From Youngiibacter multivorans (GTDB lineage Bacteria > Bacillota > Clostridia > Clostridiales > Clostridiaceae): DNA of 64,000 nt. The position numbers and the translations under genes are program-made. Positions 43,652 to 52,176 of this stretch are shown piece by piece (within the stretch, counting starts at the first letter, position 1; each line of letters opens with the position of its first letter). The stretch covers positions 84,722-148,721 of the forward strand of contig NZ_JAGGKC010000004.1 of the NCBI RefSeq assembly GCF_017873395.1. The letters run 5' to 3'. The notes under the pieces are model-generated. The model did not search any database, had not been told where the DNA came from, and was given only the letters and a program-made list of their open reading frames with translations.

Positions 43652-44269
43652 TCAGGCCATGTGGTTTACGTAAAGGTTGTAGAAGAAGAACAGGAGAGTC
43701 ACAACCATAAGTATGGTATACAGCCTGTCATCCTTTGGCTTCAGGTACTTAAGGTTAGCCATCTCTGAATCAACATAGGCTGTAAGCCTCTTCATGAGCT
43801 CATTGTCGCCGATCTTTCTTCCGAAGATCTCAACCCATCTGCCGTTGGACCTGATATCAAGTGTGCCCTCAGTGCTGTGAAGCTCATAGGATTTGACGTT
43901 AGGCATTGGATCCTTCTGCCTGTAGGTGATCTTTTCCTTCGCAAGGAATTTCTTGACCTTCATCTGGATATCCTGATAGTCAGCGTTCCTCAGGATTATC
44001 TTCTTCTGGGTCATCATGTAGATGTAGAAGGCCACGATGGCTGCAATCAGCCCGATATACATGAGAGTGTTAGACTCGAAGTTCTGGAAGCCAAGCACCA
44101 TGAATATCATTGCGGTTACAAGAGGAAGGGTATAGTATGCCAGATGCATGTTATTGCTTAGCCTGACTATCTTAGCCTTCTTCGAGAAGTAAAGCTCAGA
44201 ACCGAAAAGTATGAAAAGTGAAAGAGTGAATAGTAGTGCATACAAGTCTTTAACTAATACCGGGTCCAT
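43652..44269 (-). CDS. Membrane protein with soluble middle domain, unknown
   Basis: The 205-residue protein has three hydrophobic segments in the first 90 residues and one near the C-terminus (YTILMVVTLLFFFYNLYV). Between them lies a cytoplasmic-looking domain of about 90 residues containing GTLDIRSNGRWVEIFGRKIGD. No family is recognised. It stands alone. Confidence 0.7.
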   Translation of the reverse strand: MDPVLVKDLYALLFTLSLFILFGSELYFSKKAKIVRLSNNMHLAYYTLPLVTAMIFMVLGFQNFESNTLMYIGLIAAIVAFYIYMMTQKKIILRNADYQDIQMKVKKFLAKEKITYRQKDPMPNVKSYELHSTEGTLDIRSNGRWVEIFGRKIGDNELMKRLTAYVDSEMANLKYLKPKDDRLYTILMVVTLLFFFYNLYVNHMA

Positions 44270-44356
44270 AAATCTGCTCCAATCGTTATTTATTCACATT
44301 GAATTATATCAGTAATATGGTCCAAGATTCCATAGGTTTCGAAATTTGGTTAAAAT

Positions 44357-44394
44357 ACCCCGGTAATACTGAAACAAAACAGCAATACCAGGGC
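44357..44394 (-). terminator. Probable terminator of the LRR lipoprotein gene
   Basis: CCCGGTAATACTG pairs imperfectly with CAGCAATACCAGGG. On the minus strand it is followed by ATTTTAACC. Confidence 0.5.
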
Positions 44395-44432
44395 ATTGAA
44401 TTTGAGAATTCACCTAAAACGATTATCAGTCA

Positions 44433-45422
44433 TCAGCCTTCGAATTCCAGATTTTCTATATGGTCCAGGAGCTCTATGTTTTCAATCGGGTTACCGTTAA
44501 GCCTCAGCTCATCAAAGCTTTCAAAGTCCTTCAGCGGAGATACATCCTTGACCTTGTTGTCAATCAGCTCAAGTTCCTTAAGATTCTTTAGTCCAGCCAG
44601 AGGAGAAATATCCTCAACCTGGTTATTGTAAAGCTCCAGGGTCTTCAGGTTGACCAGTCCTGAAAGTGGTGTCAGATCCTTTATCTGGCTGCTGTAAAAA
44701 CTTATTGTCTTCAGATTGATGAGATCGGCAAGCGGGCTCAAGTCATTCAAAGGATTATTGCTGCCTGACAGGTATAGCAGCTCCTTGCAATTTGCTAGAG
44801 GGGAAAGGTCTGAGACTTCGCCAAAAGCCATATTCATTGATTTTAAGGATTTTGCATTTTTCACAAAACTGATGTCTTTTAGCTTGCTTTGGGTCACAAT
44901 AATGTTAACCAGTCGGCCTAGGACATCTTCAGGTATTGTTGAGAAGTCAAGCTCAGGCTGTAGAGTTACATTAATGGCATTAAGATTTTTGAAATGCTTC
45001 AGGTCGTCCAGCGTCTTCATGGTGCCAAATCCCTTGTATCTTACACCTTCAAGCTCAACCTCGGTTCCGAAGAACAGAATTATGGATTTAGCCTTGATGT
45101 CACCTCCGGCCAGCTGCATGAAGTGGTCTCCGCCAATCCCAATCCAGGTGAACTTTTCGAGGTCTGAGGGTAAGATCTCATCCTTTTTCAGCTCAGCCTT
45201 CAGCAGCTTCTCAAACACGGGGTCCGAAAATGAAATAGCCTTGTTTTCAGTTTCCCCAGCTGCTGTATCAGAGGGCTTTGTACCGCCATCTGTAACGGCG
45301 TTTGATGGGTTTGTAGAAACGCCTGGTTTTTCAGCAGCTTCACCTGCGCATCCCACAGAAAACATAATCATAATAAGAATTACTGAAATGACTTTCAGGG
45401 TCTTGACCTTGAATTTTGGCAT
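44433..45422 (-). CDS. Leucine-rich-repeat lipoprotein (internalin-type repeats)
   Basis: The 329-residue protein has a lipoprotein signal ending FSVGC, a low-complexity Thr/Gly/Pro linker, and at least seven repeats of about 22 residues of the type LANLKxLxLxxNxIxDxSPL (for example GLVNLKTLELYNNQVEDISPL). Surface-anchored LRR proteins mediate binding to other proteins; no cell-wall sorting signal is present. GGGAGG precedes the ATG at 45422. Confidence 0.88.
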   Translation of the reverse strand: MPKFKVKTLKVISVILIMIMFSVGCAGEAAEKPGVSTNPSNAVTDGGTKPSDTAAGETENKAISFSDPVFEKLLKAELKKDEILPSDLEKFTWIGIGGDHFMQLAGGDIKAKSIILFFGTEVELEGVRYKGFGTMKTLDDLKHFKNLNAINVTLQPELDFSTIPEDVLGRLVNIIVTQSKLKDISFVKNAKSLKSMNMAFGEVSDLSPLANCKELLYLSGSNNPLNDLSPLADLINLKTISFYSSQIKDLTPLSGLVNLKTLELYNNQVEDISPLAGLKNLKELELIDNKVKDVSPLKDFESFDELRLNGNPIENIELLDHIENLEFEG

Positions 45423-45674
45423 GAAGATTCCTCCCATTTGGATAAGGTTATTTGAATTATTTGTCTTTAAGTAACATTTTATTGCAGCTCAAGAAGAATC
45501 GCAATTAAATTGGCCATAATGATGGGGTAATCAGTAAATATATTAACTGTGGCATTTCTGGAATTTAGCCGGATTTCATAAGCATATGCCATTTTCAGTT
45601 AATCCAATACATGATCACAGCACACTTATAGGATGACATTATCACAGACCATTAAGAGCACCGGAATTTCCTTA

Positions 45675-45703
45675 TTGACTCCGGAGCGCTTTTAACATAG
45701 AAT
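45675..45703 (+). promoter_or_regulatory. Promoter of proS leader
   Basis: TTGACT and TAGAAT are separated by 17 bases just upstream of the T-box leader. Confidence 0.65.
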
Positions 45704-45709
45704 CTAAAT

Positions 45710-45920
45710 GATAATGATGCTTAATGATGGAGCAGTAAGGAAAGCCTGGCGTACAAGCGAGAGGGGATGGTGGAAGCCCTTGCGATTAAGGTACCCTGAA
45801 ACCCGCCTTCATGGCACTGCTTTTGCAGCGGACTGGACCGTTATAGCCAAGAGAGGATGCAGTGCGTCAATTAGGGTGGTACCGCCGGTTTTCCGGTCCC
45901 TTGATTGGTGCTTTTTTTAT
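45710..45920 (+). ncRNA. T-box riboswitch, tRNA-Pro-sensing
   Basis: The leader holds an AGTA motif near the base of stem I, the stem I apical GGATGGTGGAAGC region, and a candidate proline specifier (CCC or CCT) at 45794-45797. The T-box sequence AGGGTGGTACCGC lies at 45873-45885, and a terminator hairpin (AGGG with CCCT, CAAT with ATTG) ends in seven Ts at 45912-45918. Uncharged tRNA-Pro would pair at both sites and allow read-through into proS. Fold details are by eye. Confidence 0.88.
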
Positions 45921-45937
45921 TTTCAGGGAGGAAAGAA

Positions 45938-47374
45938 ATGGAAAAGAACAAGAAATTCGTCGAAGCAATAACCCCAATGGATGTTGATTTTGCACAGTGG
46001 TACACGGACATCGTGAAGAAGGCTGAGCTCATCGAGTATTCCACCGTAAGGGGAATGGTAATACTCAGGCCATATGGCTATGCAATCTGGGAGAACATCC
46101 AGAGATACCTTGACGACAGGTTCAAGGAAACAGGACATGAGAATGTGTACATGCCAATGCTCATACCAGAAAGCCTGCTCCAGAAGGAAAAGGACCATGT
46201 TGTTGGATTTGCGCCTGAAGTTGCATGGGTAACCCACGGCGGAGAAGAGAAGCTTACGGAGAGGCTCTGCATAAGGCCTACTTCAGAGACTCTCTTCTGC
46301 GAGCACTTCTCAAACATAGTGCAGTCATACAACGACCTGCCGAAGCTCTACAACCAGTGGTGCTCCGTAATAAGGTGGGAAAAGACAACAAGGCCTTTCC
46401 TCAGGACTACTGAATTCCTCTGGCAGGAAGGCCACACCATACACGCTACAGCAGAAGAAGCTCAGGAAGAGACCTTAAGGATGCTCAACACCTATGCTGA
46501 CGCGCTTAAGAATTTCCTCGCAATACCGGTTGTAAAGGGAAGGAAGACAGACAAGGAGAAGTTTGCCGGAGCTGAAGCCACTTATACTATAGAGGCCATG
46601 ATGCATGACGGAAAGGCTCTCCAGTCTGGTACAAGCCACTACTTCGGAGACGGCTTCGCCAAAGCATTCGATATCAAGTTCGCTGACAAAGACAGCCAGC
46701 TTAAGTATGTCCATGAGACAAGCTGGGGACTTTCGACAAGGGTAATCGGAGCAATAATAATGGTTCATGGAGATGACTCAGGACTGATACTCCCACCAAG
46801 GGTTGCACCAGTGCAGCTTGTCATCGTGCCTGTCGCTCAGCATAAGGAAGGCGTCCTCGAAAAGGCTGAAGAGCTGAGGAAGTCAATTTCAGCGTATGCA
46901 AGAGTCAAGCTTGACGCTTCCGATAAGAAGCCAGGCTGGAAGTTCAGCGAATACGAGATGAAGGGTGTTCCTGTAAGGCTTGAAGTCGGACCAAAGGACA
47001 TTGAGCAGAATCAGGTAGTGCTTGTAAGAAGGGATACCAGAGAGAAGACCATAGTACCTATGGATGAGCTTGAGCAGAAGATCAAGGAGCTCTTTGACGA
47101 CATTCACAACTCTCTTTATGAGAAAGCCCTTGAAAGACTTGAGAACATGACATCAGAAGCTCAGGATTTCGATACCCTCAAGCTTTCAGCTGAAACAAAG
47201 CCTGGATTCATCAAGGCAATGTGGTGCGGAAAGCTGTCATGCGAAGAGAAGATCAAGGAAGAAGCAGGACTCTCCTCAAGATGCATGCCATTCGAGCAGG
47301 AAGAGATTGCGAAGACCTGCGTATGCTGCGGCGAAAAGGCTGAGCATATGGTAGTCTGGGGCAAAGCCTACTAA
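45938..47374 (+). CDS. proS: Prolyl-tRNA synthetase, archaeal/eukaryotic type
   Basis: The 478-residue class II synthetase has motif 2 region RWEKTTRPFLRTTEFLWQEGHT and motif 3 region GLSTRVIGAIIMVHGDDSGLILPP, the anticodon-binding domain VAPVQLVIVPV, and a C-terminal zinc-type end with CVCCGEKAE. Length and the absence of the large insertion domain between motifs 2 and 3 identify the archaeal-like ProS. The ATG follows GGGAGG; the frame's longer start lies inside the T-box terminator. Confidence 0.96.
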   Translation: MEKNKKFVEAITPMDVDFAQWYTDIVKKAELIEYSTVRGMVILRPYGYAIWENIQRYLDDRFKETGHENVYMPMLIPESLLQKEKDHVVGFAPEVAWVTHGGEEKLTERLCIRPTSETLFCEHFSNIVQSYNDLPKLYNQWCSVIRWEKTTRPFLRTTEFLWQEGHTIHATAEEAQEETLRMLNTYADALKNFLAIPVVKGRKTDKEKFAGAEATYTIEAMMHDGKALQSGTSHYFGDGFAKAFDIKFADKDSQLKYVHETSWGLSTRVIGAIIMVHGDDSGLILPPRVAPVQLVIVPVAQHKEGVLEKAEELRKSISAYARVKLDASDKKPGWKFSEYEMKGVPVRLEVGPKDIEQNQVVLVRRDTREKTIVPMDELEQKIKELFDDIHNSLYEKALERLENMTSEAQDFDTLKLSAETKPGFIKAMWCGKLSCEEKIKEEAGLSSRCMPFEQEEIAKTCVCCGEKAEHMVVWGKAY

Positions 47375-47403
47375 AATATTAAATAACTGATAACATTCAT
47401 CTT

Positions 47404-47438
47404 AAAACGCCTCTCCTTAAACAAGGAAGAGGCGTTTG
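47404..47438 (+). terminator. Terminator of proS
   Basis: AAACGCCTCT and AAGAGGCGTTT arms with an inner CCTT/AAGG pairing, followed by a short T stretch. Confidence 0.7.
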
Positions 47439-47468
47439 TCATATAATGTAGGTGAGGGAGGTGATCGT

Positions 47469-47795
47469 ATGCTAAGGCTTGATGAGATCCTGACCGGTGA
47501 CTACACCTTAAGGGGTACAAAGGACAGGGAAGGGGATCTTGACTACTTTCTTGACAACTTCGGGAAGCCGCTCATTGTAAAGTACATGATAGAAATGGAG
47601 TTCTTCGAGGTAGCGACAATACTTGTGAGGATAGGCAAGGGCCCTCTTATTTCAGTGCATTTCCTGAGGGACAGGGACCTTCTGTCAGCCATGTCATTCA
47701 TAGAGGTGGATACCAGGAAGGCAGACCTCCATTACAGGGTTGAAGAGGACAAAAGCTACCTGCTCATAAGGGACAAGGTATGGGGAGAGTTATAG
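47469..47795 (+). CDS. Small soluble protein, unknown
   Basis: The 108-residue protein is acidic/basic mixed with no recognised motif. GGGAGGTGAT precedes the ATG and a TATAAT-like box lies about 25 bases upstream. It is flanked by terminators and therefore transcribed alone. Confidence 0.65.
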   Translation: MLRLDEILTGDYTLRGTKDREGDLDYFLDNFGKPLIVKYMIEMEFFEVATILVRIGKGPLISVHFLRDRDLLSAMSFIEVDTRKADLHYRVEEDKSYLLIRDKVWGEL

Positions 47796-47831
47796 GACAA
47801 GGAACGGGATAATGGATAAGGTGGTACAGGT

Positions 47832-47860
47832 AAACAGTTTTGGCATAAGGCTGTTTTTTT
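47832..47860 (+). terminator. Terminator of the small unknown gene
   Basis: A short stem AAACAG/CTGTTT followed by a run of Ts. Confidence 0.65.
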
Positions 47861-48002
47861 GCCATGGCAATGATTATTGCACTGTTATTTGAAGAGGGGT
47901 TTTTTGCGCCCAGGATCAACTGACTACAGATACTATGAAGCAGCCAGGAAATTCGGGTCTTAAGTGGTGACAATTCCAAAGCGAATTTTTTCGGAGGGTT
48001 GA

Positions 48003-49043
48003 ATGCTCATGAAAAAAGCAAAAGTGATCTGTTTACTGATTTCAGCTATTCTGCTTTCAGTCATTATTTCAGGCTGCAGCACACCCGTCACAAATCCAAC
48101 CACAACTGCTGGTCCCAGCACAAACCCAACCACTACTACTGTTCCCAGTACAAAACCAACCACAACCCCAACAGCTGACGACCCCGTCGCCAAGATAGCC
48201 GGAAACACCAGTGGAAACATAGCTAATTGGGGGTTCGTTGCACAGCAGGGAGACTGGATTTATTACTGCAATTCTGATGAACAGCTGTATAAGATCAAGA
48301 CAGATGGGACAAGTAAAACATTGATACCACTATCAGATGATAAGCCAAGATACCTTAATGTTATTGATGATTGGATTTACTATCTGAATGTGGGTGAGAA
48401 AAATAATAATATGCAACAAATATATAAGATAAAGACTGATGGAACAAATAGGACAAAAATATCCGATGATATGGCAATGTCTGTAAATGTAGTTGGAGAC
48501 TGGATATATTATTCAAATAGTTCTGATTCAGGCAAGCTTTATAAGATTCAAACTGATGGTATGAACAAAACCTTGATTTCAAATGATTCAGCAAAAAGAT
48601 TAAGTGTTGATGGAGACTGGATATATTTTGTAAACAAAACCGAGGGAGAAAAAATATACAAGGTGAAAACTGATGGCACAGGCAGAGCACTTGTTTCAGA
48701 TCAACCTGTTTATGATATTAATATCGCCGGAGACTGGGTTTACTATAATTATCGCGAGAATTACAACCTGTATAGGATTAAAACTGATGGCACGGGCAGG
48801 ACACTCATATCAGATGACAACGCATATCATTTCAATGTAGTCGGGGACTGGTTATATTATTTTGGAAACGATAAGCTGCATAGAATAAAAACTGATGGTA
48901 CGAATAGTGCTTTATTGTCAGATGATATTCTATTAAATGCAATAAGTATAGCCGGAGACTGGATCTATTACCAGGATTCCTTTGATGATAAAAATTTTTA
49001 CAGGATGAAAACTGATGGTACTGAAAAAACCAAAATTGATTAG
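48003..49043 (+). CDS. DUF5050-type beta-propeller lipoprotein
   Basis: The 346-residue protein has a lipobox ISGC, a Thr/Pro-rich linker of about 35 residues built of near-identical NPTTT-type units, and seven repeats of about 40 residues. Each repeat has a core GDWIYY...LYKIKTDGT...ISDD. Seven repeats suit a seven-bladed propeller exposed on the cell surface. Ligand unknown. GGAGGG precedes the start. Confidence 0.85.
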   Translation: MLMKKAKVICLLISAILLSVIISGCSTPVTNPTTTAGPSTNPTTTTVPSTKPTTTPTADDPVAKIAGNTSGNIANWGFVAQQGDWIYYCNSDEQLYKIKTDGTSKTLIPLSDDKPRYLNVIDDWIYYLNVGEKNNNMQQIYKIKTDGTNRTKISDDMAMSVNVVGDWIYYSNSSDSGKLYKIQTDGMNKTLISNDSAKRLSVDGDWIYFVNKTEGEKIYKVKTDGTGRALVSDQPVYDINIAGDWVYYNYRENYNLYRIKTDGTGRTLISDDNAYHFNVVGDWLYYFGNDKLHRIKTDGTNSALLSDDILLNAISIAGDWIYYQDSFDDKNFYRMKTDGTEKTKID

Positions 49044-49126
49044 GATAATGAGTTTTTCAAACCATCAGCTCTGTTTCAAACCACACTTCGATCAGAAAGC
49101 TTACTGCGTATTTGGGAAATAATAAG

Positions 49127-49173
49127 GAAAAAAAGAGCTGCTGCATCTCTGGAATTCCAGATTTGCAGCAGCT
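49127..49173 (-). terminator. Terminator of the PNPOx-family gene
   Basis: AGCTGCTGCA pairs with TGCAGCAGCT and encloses TCTGGAATTCCAGA. On the minus strand it is followed by TCTTTTTTTCC. Confidence 0.8.
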
Positions 49174-49177
49174 TCAT

Positions 49178-49594
49178 TTATACCTCCATGAATCCGCCCT
49201 CAGTTATACCATCCATGAGGAGGAAGCCTGTGATCCTGACTATAATTATGCATGAGTTAGACGATTTCCCGAATACAGATAAATCGGGACTGACATTAAG
49301 CAGCTTTTCAAGGTAACTGCGCGCTAATTCTTTGTCCAACACGATTTCTGCTTTCCCGTAAACAGTCAGGGCTCTTGGAGTACTCTCTGAAAGCCTTGTG
49401 TCAATCAGCATGCTGACATTTGGATTTTCCTTGATGTTTCTGCACTTGACGCTGTCAACTGATGCCATCATGTATATTTCTGTGACCTTCTCGTCAGTCG
49501 CATACTTCATGAGTGAGCTGTTGGGTACGTCCTTCAGGCTTGTGGACAGGACGCACAGCTTGTTTTCCTTTACCATTTCCCTTGCCTTGTTCAT
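49178..49594 (-). CDS. Pyridoxamine-phosphate-oxidase-fold flavin-binding protein
   Basis: The 138-residue protein has the split-barrel pattern: NKLCVLSTSLKDVPNSSLM at the start, SVKCRNIKENPNVSMLIDT, ALTVYGKAEIV. These small proteins bind FMN, F420 or heme; the reaction is unknown. AAGGAG precedes the ATG. Confidence 0.8.
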   Translation of the reverse strand: MNKAREMVKENKLCVLSTSLKDVPNSSLMKYATDEKVTEIYMMASVDSVKCRNIKENPNVSMLIDTRLSESTPRALTVYGKAEIVLDKELARSYLEKLLNVSPDLSVFGKSSNSCIIIVRITGFLLMDGITEGGFMEV

Positions 49595-49627
49595 ACTGCA
49601 TCTCCTTATCTGGTCCTATTTGCTTTA

Positions 49628-50734
49628 TCATGGCGACTTGAAGTTATAGATAGGCTTCAGTGTCTTATCAACAGTCACGGTATCGCCTATAGTGTCGAGT
49701 ATCTCGTCCATTGGCTTGTAGGCATCTGGTGCTTCGTCAAGGGTCGACCTTGATACAGATGTCGTAAATATGCCCTTCATCGAATCCGTGTACCTTTCCA
49801 TGGAAAGGGTATCCTTTGCCCTGTGTCTGCTCATGAGCCTACCAGCGCCATGGGGGGCTGACAGGTTCCAGTCTTCGTTGCCCTTGCCGGTGCAAAGCAG
49901 GGAGCCATCCCTCATGTTCATGGGTATCAGCAACAGTTCGCCATTCTTTGCTGATACTGAGCCTTTCCTCAGCACCATGGCCTCCATGTCTATGTAGTTG
50001 TGGATGGTTGAAAATTCATCCTTCATGCCCCATCCCATCTTGGACAGGATGACCCGGGCCATTGCATGCCGGTTCAGGTCAGCATATTTCTGTACAATTG
50101 AAATGTCGTGCAGGTAATCCTTGAAGTCAGCGCCTTCCAGGTAGGCCAGATATCTCGGAATTCCGCTTCCTGAAAGTGACTTGCCTGCCAAACTCTGATA
50201 ATGTTCAGCAAGCTGCTTTCCAAGATGCCTGGAACCTGAATGGATGACAAGGTATGTCTCTCCGCTGTCGTCCATGTCCAGCTCAATGAAGTGGTTTCCC
50301 CCGCCTAGGGTTCCGACTGATAGGTTAGCCCGATTAAGGTCCATCCTTCCAGCGCATTGAAGGTCTTCGACTTCCGCCTTCCTCGCTTCAGGAAGGGCTG
50401 ATTTCCTTATGGAAAAGCCTGATGGGACTTCATCCCTGATGATGTGGTCAAGCTTCTCCAGGTCCCTGACGGACAGCCTATGCTTAAGGTCAAGCCTTGT
50501 TACCAGCATACCGCAGCCGATGTCGACTCCGACCAGGTTAGGCACGGCCTTGCCTGAAACCGTCATTGTGGTTCCGATGACGCAGCCAGCACCTGAGTGG
50601 GCATCAGGCATGATCCTGATTTTTGCCCCTTTAGTAAAAGGCTGGTCAAGAAGCTCCCTGATCTGATCTATGGCTTCACTTTCCAGACTTTTTGCGAATA
50701 TCCTCGCATTTCCGTATCTTCCGGATATATCCAT
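49628..50734 (-). CDS. rtcB: RtcB-family RNA ligase
   Basis: The 368-residue protein shows RtcB metal-site landmarks: MPDAHSGAGCVIGTT, NLVGVDIGCGM, GTLGGGNHFIE, VIHSGSRHLG, and the His nucleophile region SAPHGAGRLMSRHRA. RtcB joins 2',3'-cyclic-phosphate or 3'-phosphate ends to 5'-OH RNA with GTP and Mn. No archease or RtcA gene is adjacent. The ATG at 50734 follows GGAGG that overlaps the end of the preceding terminator. Confidence 0.92.
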   Translation of the reverse strand: MDISGRYGNARIFAKSLESEAIDQIRELLDQPFTKGAKIRIMPDAHSGAGCVIGTTMTVSGKAVPNLVGVDIGCGMLVTRLDLKHRLSVRDLEKLDHIIRDEVPSGFSIRKSALPEARKAEVEDLQCAGRMDLNRANLSVGTLGGGNHFIELDMDDSGETYLVIHSGSRHLGKQLAEHYQSLAGKSLSGSGIPRYLAYLEGADFKDYLHDISIVQKYADLNRHAMARVILSKMGWGMKDEFSTIHNYIDMEAMVLRKGSVSAKNGELLLIPMNMRDGSLLCTGKGNEDWNLSAPHGAGRLMSRHRAKDTLSMERYTDSMKGIFTTSVSRSTLDEAPDAYKPMDEILDTIGDTVTVDKTLKPIYNFKSP

Positions 50735-50744
50735 TGTTTCCTCC

Positions 50745-50775
50745 AAAAAAGGAACGAGGCCCTTTCGGCCCCGTT
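50745..50775 (-). terminator. Terminator between sortase and rtcB
   Basis: AACGAGGCC and GGCCCCGTT pair with one G-U, and six Ts follow on the minus strand, immediately before the rtcB ribosome site. Confidence 0.75.
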
Positions 50776-51484
50776 ATTTCAGTTTCCCGAACACTATCAC
50801 GCGTTTGGTGCTGTCTACGGTGCACGTGACGAGAGTTATGGTTGAATTGTCAGTATGGTTCAGTACCTCCATTGCAGTAGGTAACACAATCTTGGTTCCT
50901 GTCACCACGTATGTGTATTCCTTGGACTTGGTCTTGATCTTGATCTCGTCTCCAACCTTCAGCTTGTGGATGTCCCTGAAATAGTGCGCATATGTGTAGT
51001 TCCTGTGTGATGCCAGTGCGAAGTTTCCGCTTCCCGGGAGTCCTGTACCTTCAAAATGGCCAACCGCATACTTAAGCGACTTGTCGCCTATACCCTCGAC
51101 TATTGGACCGTACACTCCAATCCTTGGAATGGAAATGAGTCCGATTACCTTCAGGTTCTTTATTGCATTGTTCACTACATCCTCACGTTCCTTTTGAAGC
51201 TCCTCAGCTGTCTTCACCGGAGCCGAAGGGGATGTTGGAGTCTGAGAAGGGTCATCCTGGGATGGGTCCCCTGGCAGAACCTCCTCTGTTGGGTCTCCGG
51301 GAAGCACCGGATTTTCCGAAACAGGACCGTCAGATGGTGTCAGGTCGTCAAGGTCGATCAGGCTTTCCTCGAATCTTGCAATAAGGATTTCATTTGCCTT
51401 GTCCGCCTGATACCTCATATACATTGTGTAGGATACTGTGCCGAGTCCGATGAGGATGAGCAAAGCGCCTATTATTCTCTTCAT
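50774..51484 (-). CDS. Sortase (probably class D/E type)
   Basis: The 236-residue protein has an N-terminal signal-anchor (about 3-22), a Pro/Asp/Glu-rich spacer with three PGDP-like units, and a sortase domain. Catalytic His lies in LASHRNYTYAHYF, Cys in ITLVTCTVDSTKRVIV with the Arg nearby. It cleaves sorting signals outside the membrane. No LPXTG-type substrate gene is seen in the window. Confidence 0.9.
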   Translation of the reverse strand: MKRIIGALLILIGLGTVSYTMYMRYQADKANEILIARFEESLIDLDDLTPSDGPVSENPVLPGDPTEEVLPGDPSQDDPSQTPTSPSAPVKTAEELQKEREDVVNNAIKNLKVIGLISIPRIGVYGPIVEGIGDKSLKYAVGHFEGTGLPGSGNFALASHRNYTYAHYFRDIHKLKVGDEIKIKTKSKEYTYVVTGTKIVLPTAMEVLNHTDNSTITLVTCTVDSTKRVIVFGKLK

Positions 51485-51638
51485 ATTCAATCATTCCTTC
51501 GGGGAGCATGATTTTTCCGTCTCCCACCTTTTATACAATTATATCAGATACAAGACTGTCAATTTGCGACAAAACAGTAAAGAATCGTGAACGATGATAT
51601 AATATTGGTGATTAAGATGATTTTTGGAGGAATTTACC

Positions 51639-52115
51639 ATGAGGATTGGAATGGGATATGACGTGCACAGACTTGTTGAAGGCAGGGACCTCATAATCGG
51701 GGGAGTCAGGATACCTCACGAGACAGGTCTTCTGGGGCATTCAGATGCTGATGTGCTTGTTCATGCAATAATGGATGCTCTTATAGGAGCCCTGGGAAAA
51801 GGTGACATAGGAAAACATTTCCCTGACACCGACGAGAGGTTCAAGGGGGCTGACAGCATGGGACTGCTCTCATACGTGAAAAGGATGCTTGAAGAGGACG
51901 GATACGGCGTGATCAACATAGACTGCGTCATCATAGCCCAAAAGCCCAAGATGGCTCCATTCATTCCTCAGATGAAGTCCAGGGTTGCTGAGGTCCTGGG
52001 CATGGATGAGGCCGATATCAACATCAAGGCAACTACAGAAGAAGGTCTTGGATTCACAGGCGAGCTTCTCGGGATATCTTCCCAGGCTGTTGCACTGATA
52101 GATAGGGTCAGGTAG
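51639..52115 (+). CDS. ispF: 2-C-methyl-D-erythritol 2,4-cyclodiphosphate synthase
   Basis: The 158-residue protein carries GYDVHRL, HSDADVLVHAIMDAL (zinc His) and IGKHFPDTD, and a C-terminal TTEEGLGFTGELLGI. It makes MEcPP in the MEP isoprenoid pathway. GGAGG is 8 bases before the ATG at 51639. It stands apart from ispD. Its presence shows that the cell has the MEP route that could feed the isoprenoid-synthase-fold protein encoded at 12626-13885. Confidence 0.95.
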   Translation: MRIGMGYDVHRLVEGRDLIIGGVRIPHETGLLGHSDADVLVHAIMDALIGALGKGDIGKHFPDTDERFKGADSMGLLSYVKRMLEEDGYGVINIDCVIIAQKPKMAPFIPQMKSRVAEVLGMDEADINIKATTEEGLGFTGELLGISSQAVALIDRVR

Positions 52116-52176
52116 GAATTTTCCCGATTGTTTTGGTATAATGAATTAGAGTGTCAACAGTCTGCGAGGTGGGTCC

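Noticed and set aside
45652..45692. Hairpin with CCGGA/TCCGG before the proS leader considered as a terminator
   Set aside because: No plus-strand gene lies upstream, and the sequence overlaps the TTGACT-N17-TAGAAT promoter, which explains it better.
48085..48175. Short direct repeats that might suggest a CRISPR-like array
   Set aside because: They encode the Thr/Pro linker of the lipoprotein, in frame, without spacers of constant length.
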